The notes below the pieces were generated by a model. It ran no database searches. It saw nothing but the letters and a program-made list of their open reading frames with translations, and had not been told where the DNA came from. Of a stretch of DNA of 6,541 nt, positions 1 through 6,151 are shown one piece after another. Source of the stretch: CAZTAR01 sp043813895. GTDB taxonomy: Bacteria > Planctomycetota > Phycisphaerae > UBA1845 > UTPLA1. Every line of letters begins with the position of its first letter. The first letter of the stretch is position 1. The DNA lies in NCBI GenBank assembly GCA_043813895.1, contig JBDRKQ010000175.1:1-6541 (forward strand), given 5' to 3'. The position numbers and the translations under genes are program-made.

Positions 1-1845
1 CGCCTGGTCGGCGTGCCCGTCGAACTACCGGACGGCGTCTCCTACGAAGGCGCCTGGGGGCGACACCTGTGCGGCTGGGTGCAGAGGGTCTCCTGCATGA
101 AAACGGCACCGCGCAACGCCACAGGCGGCGGGCGATTCCTCCTCAGCCATGGCAGCGGCGGAAGGGGAGGTTTGGGCGGCAATCACACGGAAACCTCTCG
201 TATGGTGGAATCTCCTGGTGTGCGTACTGGGGAACTACATTACGGGCAGCCAGGCCTCCAGCCGATGCGGACCAAGTCTGATGCCTGCCTCATTCCAGGC
301 GGTGCGCCTGCCGGCGGCTCGGTCGACGCGTGGTCTGTGGTCCGAGCGAATGACACTGTGCCGAAGCAGCTTGTCTGTCTGAGCGCGCCGCAGGAGACAG
401 GAGCTGTGCAAGGCCTCTCGTCGTCAGACTTCCAGGATGCCACAAGCCTGAGCTACGCATATCAGTATCAGCATGACGCTAACAGACGGGTAGTCGGAAC
501 GTCCTCAGATCCCACCTTCCCCGTGCTCGCCGATGGGAACCCCTACGTTAAGGGAAGCGAGGGAGTCTCGCAGCTCAATGCCTTGGGCTACCTTGACTCA
601 GGTAGCGGTACCTCCGTCCGTTGGAACATAGTGGGCCATGCAAACGGTGAGAGTCGAGATTGCCTTGTTCCGCTCGACGTGCGTACGCCGCCGGCCACAG
701 ATTCAGATTCAGATGCAGTCCAGGACATTCTCCAGTACGCGTTCGAAACGCGCGATTACTATGTCCGCAGGCCCACCGGGTCGAATGGAAGCATTCTGTG
801 TTGCGTCCGTGACGAAGAGGTGGAACGGATGATGGCGGCACTGAAGGAGTTGGACAGTGCCAGCAGAGGCCAGGCCGCCACGTCGCAACCAGTGGGCGAC
901 GACGGGCGTGCGCCGAGTGGCCCGACAACGCCGCCGAGTGATATTGAGATGACGGAGCGGACAATCGCCGAGGCCCTACAGCGGCCGTGGCTGGAAGGGC
1001 CTGAATACACGTTTGACGGCGTCAGTCTCGAAACCGCGTTTGACCAACTCGGCCGGCAGGGCACGGTGAAGATCGTCGTGAACTGGTCGGCATTGAAGTC
1101 GGTCGGAATCGAAAAGGACGCCAAGGTCACCCTCAAGGCCGTGCCGCCGGTATCGCGTGCAACGATGCTGGATCGCATCGTCGAGTTGTACGCCAGCCAG
1201 GACAAGCAAATCGGCTACGGGATCTTCGGCAAGGTCGTGTACGTCTCCACCGAGCGGGACATCGCCTTCCGCAAACTGCTGGACACGTGTGCGGAGTTCG
1301 GCTGCATCGTCAACCTCAGCACGATGCTGCCCGAGCAGGTGGTGATCCACGCCGCCGCGCTGCATGAAGCCAGCCAGGCAGATGAGGCGAGGCGACTGAT
1401 CGATGCACTGCTCGCATTCACACCGGATCACAAGGCCGCCGCAGCGTTGCGCGATGCACTGGCCGACAAGACGTTGGACGATGAGGCACGGAAGGAACGC
1501 GTCGCAGAGATTCGCAAAGAGGCCGCAGCGGCTATCGACGCGCTCGCCGAACGGATCCGCACGCTGGCCAAGCGCGTCGACGAGCGGCTGCTCGCTCAGA
1601 TCATGGGCGGGGAGCCCGGACCGGGCGATGGCGATGAGACGCACGACGGACGAGTCACAATCTCCGTCCTGACGACAAACAAGGACGCCGCAACGCTCCT
1701 GGCCCTCAAAGACGCAGGCCTTGTCATCGAAGGCAAAGCGGCGTCCGCCAACGTTGTCGTCGGTCGGGCACCGCTGACAAGTGTGGAGGGAATCGCTCTG
1801 CTCGAAGGCATCAGCCGGATTGAACCCGTCAATGAGAGCGATTAA
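1..1845 (+). CDS. Planctomycete-type multidomain protein (H-X9-DG remnant + STN-like domain), 5' end outside window
   Basis: The frame is open from base 1 to the TAA at 1843-1845. The first usable start is a GTG at 13, but no ribosome site can be seen, so the true start probably lies upstream. Numbering from that GTG (610 aa): residues 106-122 (AWSVVRAND..PKQLVC), 146-151 (LSYAYQ), 166-179 (DPTFPVLADGNPYV) and 209-222 (H209...D222) follow the order of the planctomycete H-X9-DG/DUF1559 pseudopilin domain, but the HxxxDG signature itself is eroded. Residues 332-416 resemble the STN domain of secretins and TonB receptors (YTFDGVSLETAFDQL, VNWSALKSVGI, KVVYVSTERD). Residues about 447-528 are TPR-like and then charged, heptad-rich helix. 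Residues about 548-607 (NVVVGRAPLTSVEGIALLEG) form a small beta domain like those in planctomycete secreted S8-type proteins. Third positions are strongly G/C from about 950 on and also in the first 30 codons, less so between. Cellular role unknown; an extracytoplasmic location is inferred from the domains. Confidence 0.72.
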   Translation, partial: RLVGVPVELPDGVSYEGAWGRHLCGWVQRVSCMKTAPRNATGGGRFLLSHGSGGRGGLGGNHTETSRMVESPGVRTGELHYGQPGLQPMRTKSDACLIPGGAPAGGSVDAWSVVRANDTVPKQLVCLSAPQETGAVQGLSSSDFQDATSLSYAYQYQHDANRRVVGTSSDPTFPVLADGNPYVKGSEGVSQLNALGYLDSGSGTSVRWNIVGHANGESRDCLVPLDVRTPPATDSDSDAVQDILQYAFETRDYYVRRPTGSNGSILCCVRDEEVERMMAALKELDSASRGQAATSQPVGDDGRAPSGPTTPPSDIEMTERTIAEALQRPWLEGPEYTFDGVSLETAFDQLGRQGTVKIVVNWSALKSVGIEKDAKVTLKAVPPVSRATMLDRIVELYASQDKQIGYGIFGKVVYVSTERDIAFRKLLDTCAEFGCIVNLSTMLPEQVVIHAAALHEASQADEARRLIDALLAFTPDHKAAAALRDALADKTLDDEARKERVAEIRKEAAAAIDALAERIRTLAKRVDERLLAQIMGGEPGPGDGDETHDGRVTISVLTTNKDAATLLALKDAGLVIEGKAASANVVVGRAPLTSVEGIALLEGISRIEPVNESD

Positions 1846-2132
1846 CGATTGAGTGTGACGCCGGCGCCACATGCAAACGTAAAATGCCATAGAGCAGCAA
1901 ACGACCGAGTGTGGCACAAGCCGTCCGGCAGGACGCCCCCGTCCTCCACGATCGTGCGATTCAACGGCCGGTCCGGCGCTTGCAGGGCTCCGCACCGCGC
2001 GCAGTCCTTCCGAGTCGGATCTGGTGGTAGCTCAAGATACGCTCGATGATCGCGTACAACCTGGCGGTGGTCGATGTGGCCATTAAGCACATAGAGGTCT
2101 CCACTCACAACTCAGCGATCTAACAGTTGCAA

Positions 2133-2167
2133 CAAAGCGGTTTGGGTTTGGAATGCAAACCGTTTTG
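2133..2167. repeat. 12-bp inverted repeat (stem-loop, terminator or operator candidate)
   Basis: CAAAGCGGTTTG (2133-2144) pairs with CAAACCGTTTTG (2156-2167) over 12 positions with a single G-T wobble, around an 11-base loop. It is the strongest simple hairpin in the first half of the window. The T-run lies inside the 3' arm rather than after it, so it is not a textbook Rho-independent terminator. It lies 287 bases after the first gene's stop. A bidirectional terminator, an operator, or a relic of a mobile-element end are all possible. Confidence 0.5.
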
Positions 2168-2343
2168 GACCACATTACGCCGGCCGGCTCAGGCGGTCGG
2201 CGGTTGGCAGTGATCAGTCTTCACAATGGCTTCTCAACTCATGCGTCCTGGTTCTGTCAGGCGTAGAGGGTTGGCATCGTACCAGCGCCCGGCTTGTCTG
2301 CCCACTGGATGGCACGACGACGCCAGGCGAGGTCATCCCCAAT

Positions 2344-2489
2344 CCGGCGTGCGCCGGCCTTGCCTAAGGGACGGTAAGCTGCACGAAGCGAACACGACGA
2401 GGAGCAGCTCGGAAGTGAGCCAATCAGCCTGTGGCCAGGATGCCGGGGTCGCACCCGGTATCTCGACACCAGCAGAAGGAGATTGGCTC
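2344..2489. repeat. Cluster of nested inverted repeats upstream of transporter
   Basis: Three elements are visible. CCGGCG-TG-CGCCGG at 2344-2357 is a perfect palindrome around two bases. GAGCCAATC (2417-2425) is the exact reverse complement of GATTGGCTC (2481-2489). Inside that pair, TGCCGGG (2441-2447) can pair with CCCGGTA (2454-2460), with one G-T, around a 6-base loop. The 9-bp outer arms enclosing a hairpin suggest a folded RNA or a binding site, about 250 bases before the transporter start. No known riboswitch class was recognised, and GC-rich DNA produces such repeats by chance fairly often. Confidence 0.3.
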
Positions 2490-2725
2490 GTGGACTGTCG
2501 TGGCATAGACTTGGCGGGCGTGTCCAGCTGCGTGTACGTGGCTGGCGGTCGCGGGAAGAAAGCGTCGAGCGGTGCTGGATGACATGAGGCAACAGGCAGA
2601 AAGGGTACTGCGTATGCCCGGCCTCCTGTCCGTCCCCTCCGGATCTCGAACAAACGTACTCGCTCGGGTTGACAACGTGCCCCGATCGCCAGACGCTGCC
2701 GCGTGCTTGTGACGCATCCCGTCGC

Positions 2726-2732
2726 AGGAGGA
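2726..2732 (+). promoter_or_regulatory. Ribosome binding site deciding the transporter start
   Basis: AGGAGGA ends six bases before the GTG at 2739. It favours that GTG over the in-frame GTG at 2703, which lies upstream of this strong site and has no comparable sequence before it. Confidence 0.7.
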
Positions 2733-2738
2733 CTGGCG

Positions 2739-3698
2739 GTGCTGGCGAATCTCGACATTTACATCGGCCCGGCCGCAGGCGTGGTCACCTCCATGCTCTG
2801 GACGGCCACTTCGCTCCTGTTCACTGCGGCAGCCAGGCGGGTAGGGACGACGATCGTCAACATCTTCCGGATCACACTGGCTGTCATTCTGCTGGGTGTC
2901 ACACATCGACTCATGACCGGTGCATGGGTCCCCCACTTGGTTGGTGGCCAGGTGCTCTTGCTGGCTCTGTCGGGAATCGTTGGACTGAGCATTGGTGATC
3001 AGGCGTTGTTTACCTCGTTCGTCCATCTGGGACCACGGCTGGCCATGCTGATTATGGCAACTTCGCCGATCTTCGCGGTACTGTTCGGCTGGCTATTCCT
3101 GGGCGAGACCCTACATGGGATCGCCTGGCTGGGCATGGGCTTGACCGTTGGCGGAGTGGCCTCGGTGGTGCTCGAACGCTCCGAAGACAAGGTCGTCGCC
3201 GACCGTTCGCGGCGCACGCAGGGCTTCATCCTGGCTTTGATCGGCGCGGCGTGTCAGGGCGGTGGATTGCTACTGAGCAAGCAGGGCATGGGCCACGGTT
3301 GGCTGCCGGCCGCACAGCACCTCGACGCACAGGCGGCCACGCTCGTCAGAATGTCTTTCGCCTGGGTCGGGATGGTTCCCATCGTAGCGGTGCATGGACT
3401 TAGGCAGCGCAAGCGGCAGGCAACAGGCATCCCGCCACGAACCGTCGGCTCAGTGCGGGCGGGTTTGGTGTTCACTGCCTTCGGAGCGGTGGTCGGCCCG
3501 TATCTGGGCGTATGGATGTCCCTGGTGGCTGCCGACAACGCTCCACTCGGTGTCGCTCAAACCCTATGCTCGCTGACTCCGGTGTTCCTGTTGCCGTTCG
3601 CGGTAGTCATATACAAGGAGCGCATCAGCTCCAGGGCGGTCGTTGGCGCGGTGATTGCTGTCGCCGGCACGGCCCTGCTGTTCTTCAAGCCGCAGTGA
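2739..3698 (+). CDS. EamA/DMT-superfamily membrane transporter
   Basis: Predicted inner-membrane permease of the drug/metabolite transporter superfamily, 319 aa from the GTG at 2739. This start is chosen for the AGGAGGA six bases upstream; the open frame extends to a GTG at 2703. The protein has about ten hydrophobic segments arranged as two EamA repeats. The first ends with P110-IFAVLFGWLFLGE123 followed by a Gly-rich helix and VVLE. The second ends with P281-VFLLPFAVVIYKE294 and AVVGAVIAVAGTALLFF. The P...LGE / P...KE signatures at the start of the last helix pair of each repeat are typical of the family. A charged cytoplasmic stretch (SEDKVVADRSRR) links the repeats. The substrate cannot be inferred; family members export amino acids, nucleotides or other small metabolites. 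The GH130 gene follows after 73 bases on the same strand, so co-transcription is possible. Confidence 0.88.
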   Translation: MLANLDIYIGPAAGVVTSMLWTATSLLFTAAARRVGTTIVNIFRITLAVILLGVTHRLMTGAWVPHLVGGQVLLLALSGIVGLSIGDQALFTSFVHLGPRLAMLIMATSPIFAVLFGWLFLGETLHGIAWLGMGLTVGGVASVVLERSEDKVVADRSRRTQGFILALIGAACQGGGLLLSKQGMGHGWLPAAQHLDAQAATLVRMSFAWVGMVPIVAVHGLRQRKRQATGIPPRTVGSVRAGLVFTAFGAVVGPYLGVWMSLVAADNAPLGVAQTLCSLTPVFLLPFAVVIYKERISSRAVVGAVIAVAGTALLFFKPQ

Positions 3699-3759
3699 CC
3701 GAACATGTCTGTCAGTAGCCAGTGGCGATGGCGATCGAGGCCATTCGTATGGCGAACGC

Positions 3760-3765
3760 GGGAGG
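3760..3765 (+). promoter_or_regulatory. Ribosome binding site of the GH130 gene
   Basis: GGGAGG ends six bases before the ATG at 3772. It fixes the start there although the open frame continues upstream to about 3655, where it overlaps the transporter gene in another frame. Confidence 0.75.
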
Positions 3766-3771
3766 CAATCC

Positions 3772-4827
3772 ATGATTCGTCGTCTATTCAACGCCTGTCT
3801 GTGCCAACCCGGCGACCTGAGACCGTCGCGCGACGATCTTGAGATCGTCGGCACATTTAACCCAGGAGCGATCGCGTTCGGTGATGAGGTGATTATGCTC
3901 GCACGGGTGGCGGAGCGGCCGCGCGAGCGACGCGAGGGTTATACCGCTCTGCCGCGCTGGCACACCGGTGCGGGCCTGACAGTGGATTGGATCGCCAACG
4001 ACGAAATCGATTCTTCAGACGCCCGGGTCGTCCGGCGAAAGCGCGACGGTCTGGTCCGCCTGACATCTGCCTCGCACCTGCGGATCCTGCACAGCGGCGA
4101 CGGCCGCTCAATCGATCGCGAAGACGACGATCGGTTCGAACCGCACGGCGAGTTCGAGGAGTTCGGCGTCGAGGATCCCCGCATCACACGCATCGGCGAC
4201 AAGTACTGGTTCACGTACGTCGCGGTCTCACGTCACGGCCCCGCAACCTCGCTGGCGTCAACGACGGACTTTCAGACGTTCACGCGGCACGGCGTGATTT
4301 TCCCGATCGAGAACAAGGACGTCGTGCTGCTGCCCGAACAGATTGACGGCGAGTACGTCGCGTTGCATCGCCCGCTCGGCGGAACGCCTTTTACGCAACC
4401 GGAAATCTGGCTGGCCCGTTCCGGGGACATGATCCACTGGGGCCGGCACGAGATCGTGCTGGGGAGCGTTTCTAGCTGGGATGCTGGTCGAGTCGGAGCG
4501 GGTGCGCCTCCGATTCGCTCTTCCGATGGCTGGCTTGAGATCTACCACGGCTGTGCCAGGCCGACCGACGACAGTGAAGTGGGGGCGTACTCCGCCGGCG
4601 CACTTCTGCTGGATTTCGATGAGCCGCACCGCATCGTCCGCAAGTCGTCAGAGCCGATTCTTGTGCCCGAGGCCGACTTCGAACGAGAAGGTTTTGTACC
4701 GAACGTGGTGTTCCCGACCGGCGTGATCGATCTTGGCGACACGTTGTTGATCTACTACGGCGCCGCCGACACCGTGTGCGCCGTCGCGGAGTTACCGAAG
4801 GCCGATGTTCTGGCGGCCACGCGATAG
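3772..4827 (+). CDS. Glycoside hydrolase family 130 protein (probable beta-mannoside phosphorylase)
   Basis: A 351-aa cytoplasmic enzyme (no signal peptide) with a GH130 five-bladed beta-propeller pattern. Characterised GH130 enzymes phosphorolyse beta-mannosides, for example beta-1,4-mannooligosaccharides or mannosyl-glucose, to mannose-1-phosphate; a few members are hydrolases. Visible motifs: LRPSRDDLEIVGTFNPGA (N30 region) and LARVAER near the N terminus; GVEDPRIT, where Asp135 matches the family's catalytic acid; NKDVVLLPEQ...YVALHRP, where Lys182 and His199/Arg200 sit where phosphate ligands are expected, favouring a phosphorylase; GWLEIYHG; and the C-terminal YSAGALLLDFDEPHRIV...PNVVFPTG...LIYYGAADTVCAVAEL. 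The length fits the family. The start at 3772 has GGGAGG six bases upstream and begins the conserved N terminus. GH130 genes often neighbour GT4 glycosyltransferases like the one at 6314; here restriction-modification remnants intervene. The exact substrate is not determined. Confidence 0.9.
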   Translation: MIRRLFNACLCQPGDLRPSRDDLEIVGTFNPGAIAFGDEVIMLARVAERPRERREGYTALPRWHTGAGLTVDWIANDEIDSSDARVVRRKRDGLVRLTSASHLRILHSGDGRSIDREDDDRFEPHGEFEEFGVEDPRITRIGDKYWFTYVAVSRHGPATSLASTTDFQTFTRHGVIFPIENKDVVLLPEQIDGEYVALHRPLGGTPFTQPEIWLARSGDMIHWGRHEIVLGSVSSWDAGRVGAGAPPIRSSDGWLEIYHGCARPTDDSEVGAYSAGALLLDFDEPHRIVRKSSEPILVPEADFEREGFVPNVVFPTGVIDLGDTLLIYYGAADTVCAVAELPKADVLAATR

Positions 4828-4834
4828 TAGTCGT

Positions 4835-4851
4835 AGGGTTCAGCGTTCAGG
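4835..4851 (+). repeat. GTTCAG-type short repeat, copy 1
   Basis: AGGGTTCAGCGTTCAGG begins eight bases after the GH130 stop. It contains GTTCAG twice in tandem. A 15/17 match lies in inverted orientation at 6152-6168, so the two copies flank the restriction-modification block. Confidence 0.5.
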
Positions 4852-4873
4852 ATGTAGCGCCGGTTTGCTGCCG

Positions 4874-5110
4874 ATGTTCGCGGGCGACTGGTTCCCGATT
4901 CAGGTCAAGCAGATGGTCAAGATAGGCCGACCCGACATCGACCAGATCGAGGCCGCCATGACCCGCGAGAAGGGGTTCTTTGTCTCTTTCGACTACACCC
5001 GCGATGCCCTCCGCGAGATCGATGCCTTCTTCCGCAAGAGCGGTAGGGCCATCATCGCTCTGACTGTGCGGAAGATTCTCGACGAGGAAATCGCAAGGAA
5101 GCTGGCGTAG
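4874..5110 (+). pseudogene. 3' remnant of a DNA methyltransferase/restriction protein
   Basis: The 78 residues from the ATG at 4874 look like the extreme C terminus of large (several hundred residues) site-specific DNA methyltransferases. Visible pattern: DWFPIQVKQ, then VKIGRPDIDQIEAAM, KGFFVSFDYTRDALREIDAFF and the terminal ALTVRKILDEEIARKLA. In that family this tail is a nuclease-like segment (IQVKQ resembles the Q-x-K half of a PD-(D/E)XK site). No methyltransferase catalytic motif (DPPY/NPPY or FxGxG) is present. Only 46 bases separate it from the GH130 stop, so the missing part is not present in any frame. There is no ribosome site before 4874. The open frame extends back to an ATG at 4805 inside the GH130 gene, but those residues have no family resemblance. 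I read it as a 5'-truncated, dead gene; a short expressed protein cannot be excluded. Confidence 0.72.
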
Positions 5111-5199
5111 CGCGACGGATCGATCTAGGGCACAATCTGCGATGTAGTGTTCGCCGCGATGTGCGTGAACGTAACCGTCAAGGGACACACCGTACACGA

Positions 5200-5228
5200 T
5201 TGCAGGACATCGGGCACACGAGTATAGT
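5200..5228 (+). promoter_or_regulatory. Possible sigma-70-type promoter before the restriction nuclease
   Basis: TATAGT at 5223-5228 matches the -10 consensus at 5 of 6 bases. TTGCAG at 5200-5205, exactly 17 bases upstream, matches the -35 consensus at 3 of 6. Transcription would start near 5235, leaving a leader of about 65 bases before the ATG at 5299. Weak evidence, based on position and spacing. Confidence 0.3.
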
Positions 5229-5247
5229 TCTGGTGTTCGATTGCAGT

Positions 5248-5279
5248 CGGGGCGCAGCCCCGCGCACTGAGTGTTTTTT
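5248..5279 (+). terminator. Terminator-like hairpin with T6 in the nuclease leader
   Basis: CGGGGC (5248-5253) pairs perfectly with GCCCCG (5257-5262). It is followed by a small CAC-TGA-GTG stem (5265-5273) and six Ts (5274-5279). The T-run is 11 bases from the GC-rich stem but directly follows the small one. It lies 19 bases before the nuclease start and after the candidate promoter, so it could either end transcription from upstream or attenuate nuclease expression. Confidence 0.35.
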
Positions 5280-5298
5280 CGTTAGGCCGAAGACGACT

Positions 5299-5892
5299 AT
5301 GATCCCTACTCCCAGAGACGAGCACCGCACTTCGATCAGTTCCGACGAATACGAGAAGGAAGTCGCGGGATTGCTCCAGGCACTTGGCCGCGATCTGCCA
5401 GGATTTCAGGTTCACCACCTAGAAACGGTCTCGACACCCGACGGCAGCTACAAGATAGATGTTACAGCCCGCTTCTCCCAGTTGAATGTAGACTTTCTCA
5501 TCCTGATCGAGTGCAAGGACCACGCTCGCCCCGTTGAGCGCAAGGAAGTTCAGGTACTGGCCGACAAGCTCCGCGCTGCCAATGCGCAGAAGGGAATGTT
5601 GTTTTCAACTAACGGTTTCCGAAAGGGTGCGATCGAATACGCCAAGACCAGACGAATTGCCCTCGTTCGCCTTGTCGAAGGCGAACTAACGTACCAGACT
5701 CGCGCTCTGCAATTACCCGGCGCCCCTCACCCGAAACCCCCGCCCTGGGCAAACATCCCAAAGTATCTGGGTATCTTGATCAGCATCGGCCCCGAGGGTG
5801 TGTGTACCCAGTCTGTAGTCGAGCCGCGGCGCACCGAGCCGCTCAGCGAGGTTGTGGTCGCTCAGCCTTCTGCGACGTACCGTTCCGGCTAA
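5299..5892 (+). CDS. Mrr-like PD-(D/E)XK restriction endonuclease
   Basis: A 197-aa protein with a single restriction-endonuclease fold of the Mrr/PD-(D/E)XK type, predicted to cut DNA in the cytoplasm. Residues 17-30 (EYEKEVAGLLQALG) form the usual first helix with Glu19. Then come Tyr51-Lys-Ile-Asp54 and Ile70-Glu71-Cys-Lys73, the D...ExK metal-binding site. VQVLADKLRAANAQKGMLFSTNGFRKGAIEYA (84-115) is the helix and SxxGF strand typical of Mrr-like nucleases, and IALVRLVEG closes the core. All catalytic residues are present, so the gene may be functional. About 60 Pro-rich C-terminal residues have no recognised domain. The ATG at 5299 is chosen because the conserved region begins shortly after; the frame continues upstream to 5161 with non-protein-like sequence, and no strong ribosome site is seen. 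Its nearest neighbour is a methyltransferase stump, so no intact cognate methylase is visible. It could also be a methylation-dependent or orphan nuclease. Confidence 0.8.
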   Translation: MIPTPRDEHRTSISSDEYEKEVAGLLQALGRDLPGFQVHHLETVSTPDGSYKIDVTARFSQLNVDFLILIECKDHARPVERKEVQVLADKLRAANAQKGMLFSTNGFRKGAIEYAKTRRIALVRLVEGELTYQTRALQLPGAPHPKPPPWANIPKYLGILISIGPEGVCTQSVVEPRRTEPLSEVVVAQPSATYRSG

Positions 5893-5944
5893 CGGGTGTA
5901 GCGTTCGTGCCCCGCACCGGCTGGTCAGTGTCAAGCTGATATAG

Positions 5945-5971
5945 GGTCCGTCTCACGGTGAGATCGGGACC
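5945..5971 (+). repeat. Two-tier stem-loop downstream of the nuclease gene
   Basis: GGTCC (5945-5949) pairs with GGACC (5967-5971), enclosing TCTCA (5951-5955) paired with TGAGA (5959-5963) around a CGG loop. It begins 53 bases after the nuclease stop. With no T-run after it, it is only a weak terminator candidate and may instead be the 5' part of a structured RNA. Confidence 0.4.
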
Positions 5972-5994
5972 GAGTAAGCAGGGTATAGAGACTG

Positions 5995-6009
5995 CGTAAG
6001 CGGCTTACG
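5995..6009. repeat. Perfect 15-base palindrome
   Basis: CGTAAGC-G-GCTTACG is a perfect inverted repeat with a single central base, of a size and symmetry suited to a dimeric regulator's operator. The half-sequence GTAAGC also occurs nearby at 5974-5979. No regulator gene is visible in the window, and the repeat could equally be a hairpin arm. Confidence 0.4.
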
Positions 6010-6022
6010 TGGTGCCGATACC

Positions 6023-6148
6023 TGCCTGAGGCGACGCCAATCCCAATCTTGAGTGCGGGTGCCTGCGCCAAGTAAGGCGCGGGAGCCGATCATGGCTGCA
6101 TAGTCGTCGGAATCGGCAGGCGTCGCTCGTTTAATCCCTGAGCAGGCA
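6023..6148 (+). other. Candidate structured RNA or folded element
   Basis: Nested complementarity: TGCCTG (6023-6028) with CAGGCA (6143-6148); inside it GCGACGCC (6031-6038) with GGCGTCGC (6119-6126), an exact 8-bp match; and inside that the hairpin CCTGCGCC-AAGTAA-GGCGCGGG (6062-6083) with one T-G pair, followed by AGCC-GATCAT-GGCT (6084-6097). The pairs are compatible with one fold of about 126 bases with a closed outer stem and internal hairpins. An alternative pairing of GCCGAT (6014-6019) with ATCGGC (6112-6117) would compete with it. No Rfam family was recognised. The strand is assumed from the neighbouring genes. Confidence 0.3.
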
Positions 6149-6151
6149 ACG

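Larger units (their letters stand above)
1846..2738. other. Long intergenic region without a convincing gene
   Basis: About 890 bases between the stop of the first gene and the transporter start. Open frames on both strands have compositions unlike proteins (Arg/Ser/Pro-rich) and no recognisable motifs. Small palindromes occur soon after the stop (imperfect, 1854-1871, CGCCGGCG core) and at 1922-1935 (CGTCC/GGACG with a GGCA loop), followed by stronger inverted repeats at 2133-2167 and 2344-2489. A GCCGGCCGGC palindrome lies at 2179-2188. No tRNA, transposase or known riboswitch could be recognised. Confidence 0.6.

Noticed and set aside
1854..1871. Imperfect palindrome right after the first gene as a terminator
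   Set aside because: The stem is interrupted by an A/C mismatch, leaves almost no loop, and has no T-run after it.
976..1995. Long open frame on the minus strand opposite the first gene (339 codons)
   Set aside because: Its lower half is the antisense of a clearly coding, GC-rich-third-position gene; the translation has no motifs and is typical of a shadow frame.
2046..2123. 25-codon open frame with good third-position bias in the gap after the first gene
   Set aside because: Too short, no ribosome site, no recognised similarity; may be a gene remnant but cannot be supported.
2226..2582. 118-codon plus-strand open frame upstream of the transporter
   Set aside because: No family resemblance, no ribosome site, and it runs across the palindromes; expected by chance at this GC content.
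2669..2697. Perfect -35 hexamer TTGACA before the transporter gene
   Set aside because: No -10-like hexamer at 16-18 bases spacing (GACGCT region), so not supported as a promoter.
2424..3026. Minus-strand open frame of 200 codons overlapping the transporter start
   Set aside because: Composition is Arg/Ser/His/Cys-rich without motifs and it is antisense to the EamA gene.
4133..4147. tRNA T-loop-like GGTTCGAACC
   Set aside because: It lies inside the GH130 coding frame and no acceptor or anticodon arms surround it.
5165..5298. Integron attC site: GTTAGGC at 5281-5287 shortly before the nuclease ATG
   Set aside because: No GCCTAAC partner lies 60-140 bases upstream (best is ACGTAAC at 5169-5175) and the flanks do not pair. 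No GTTRRRY follows the GGCTAAC-like sequence at the end of the nuclease gene either.
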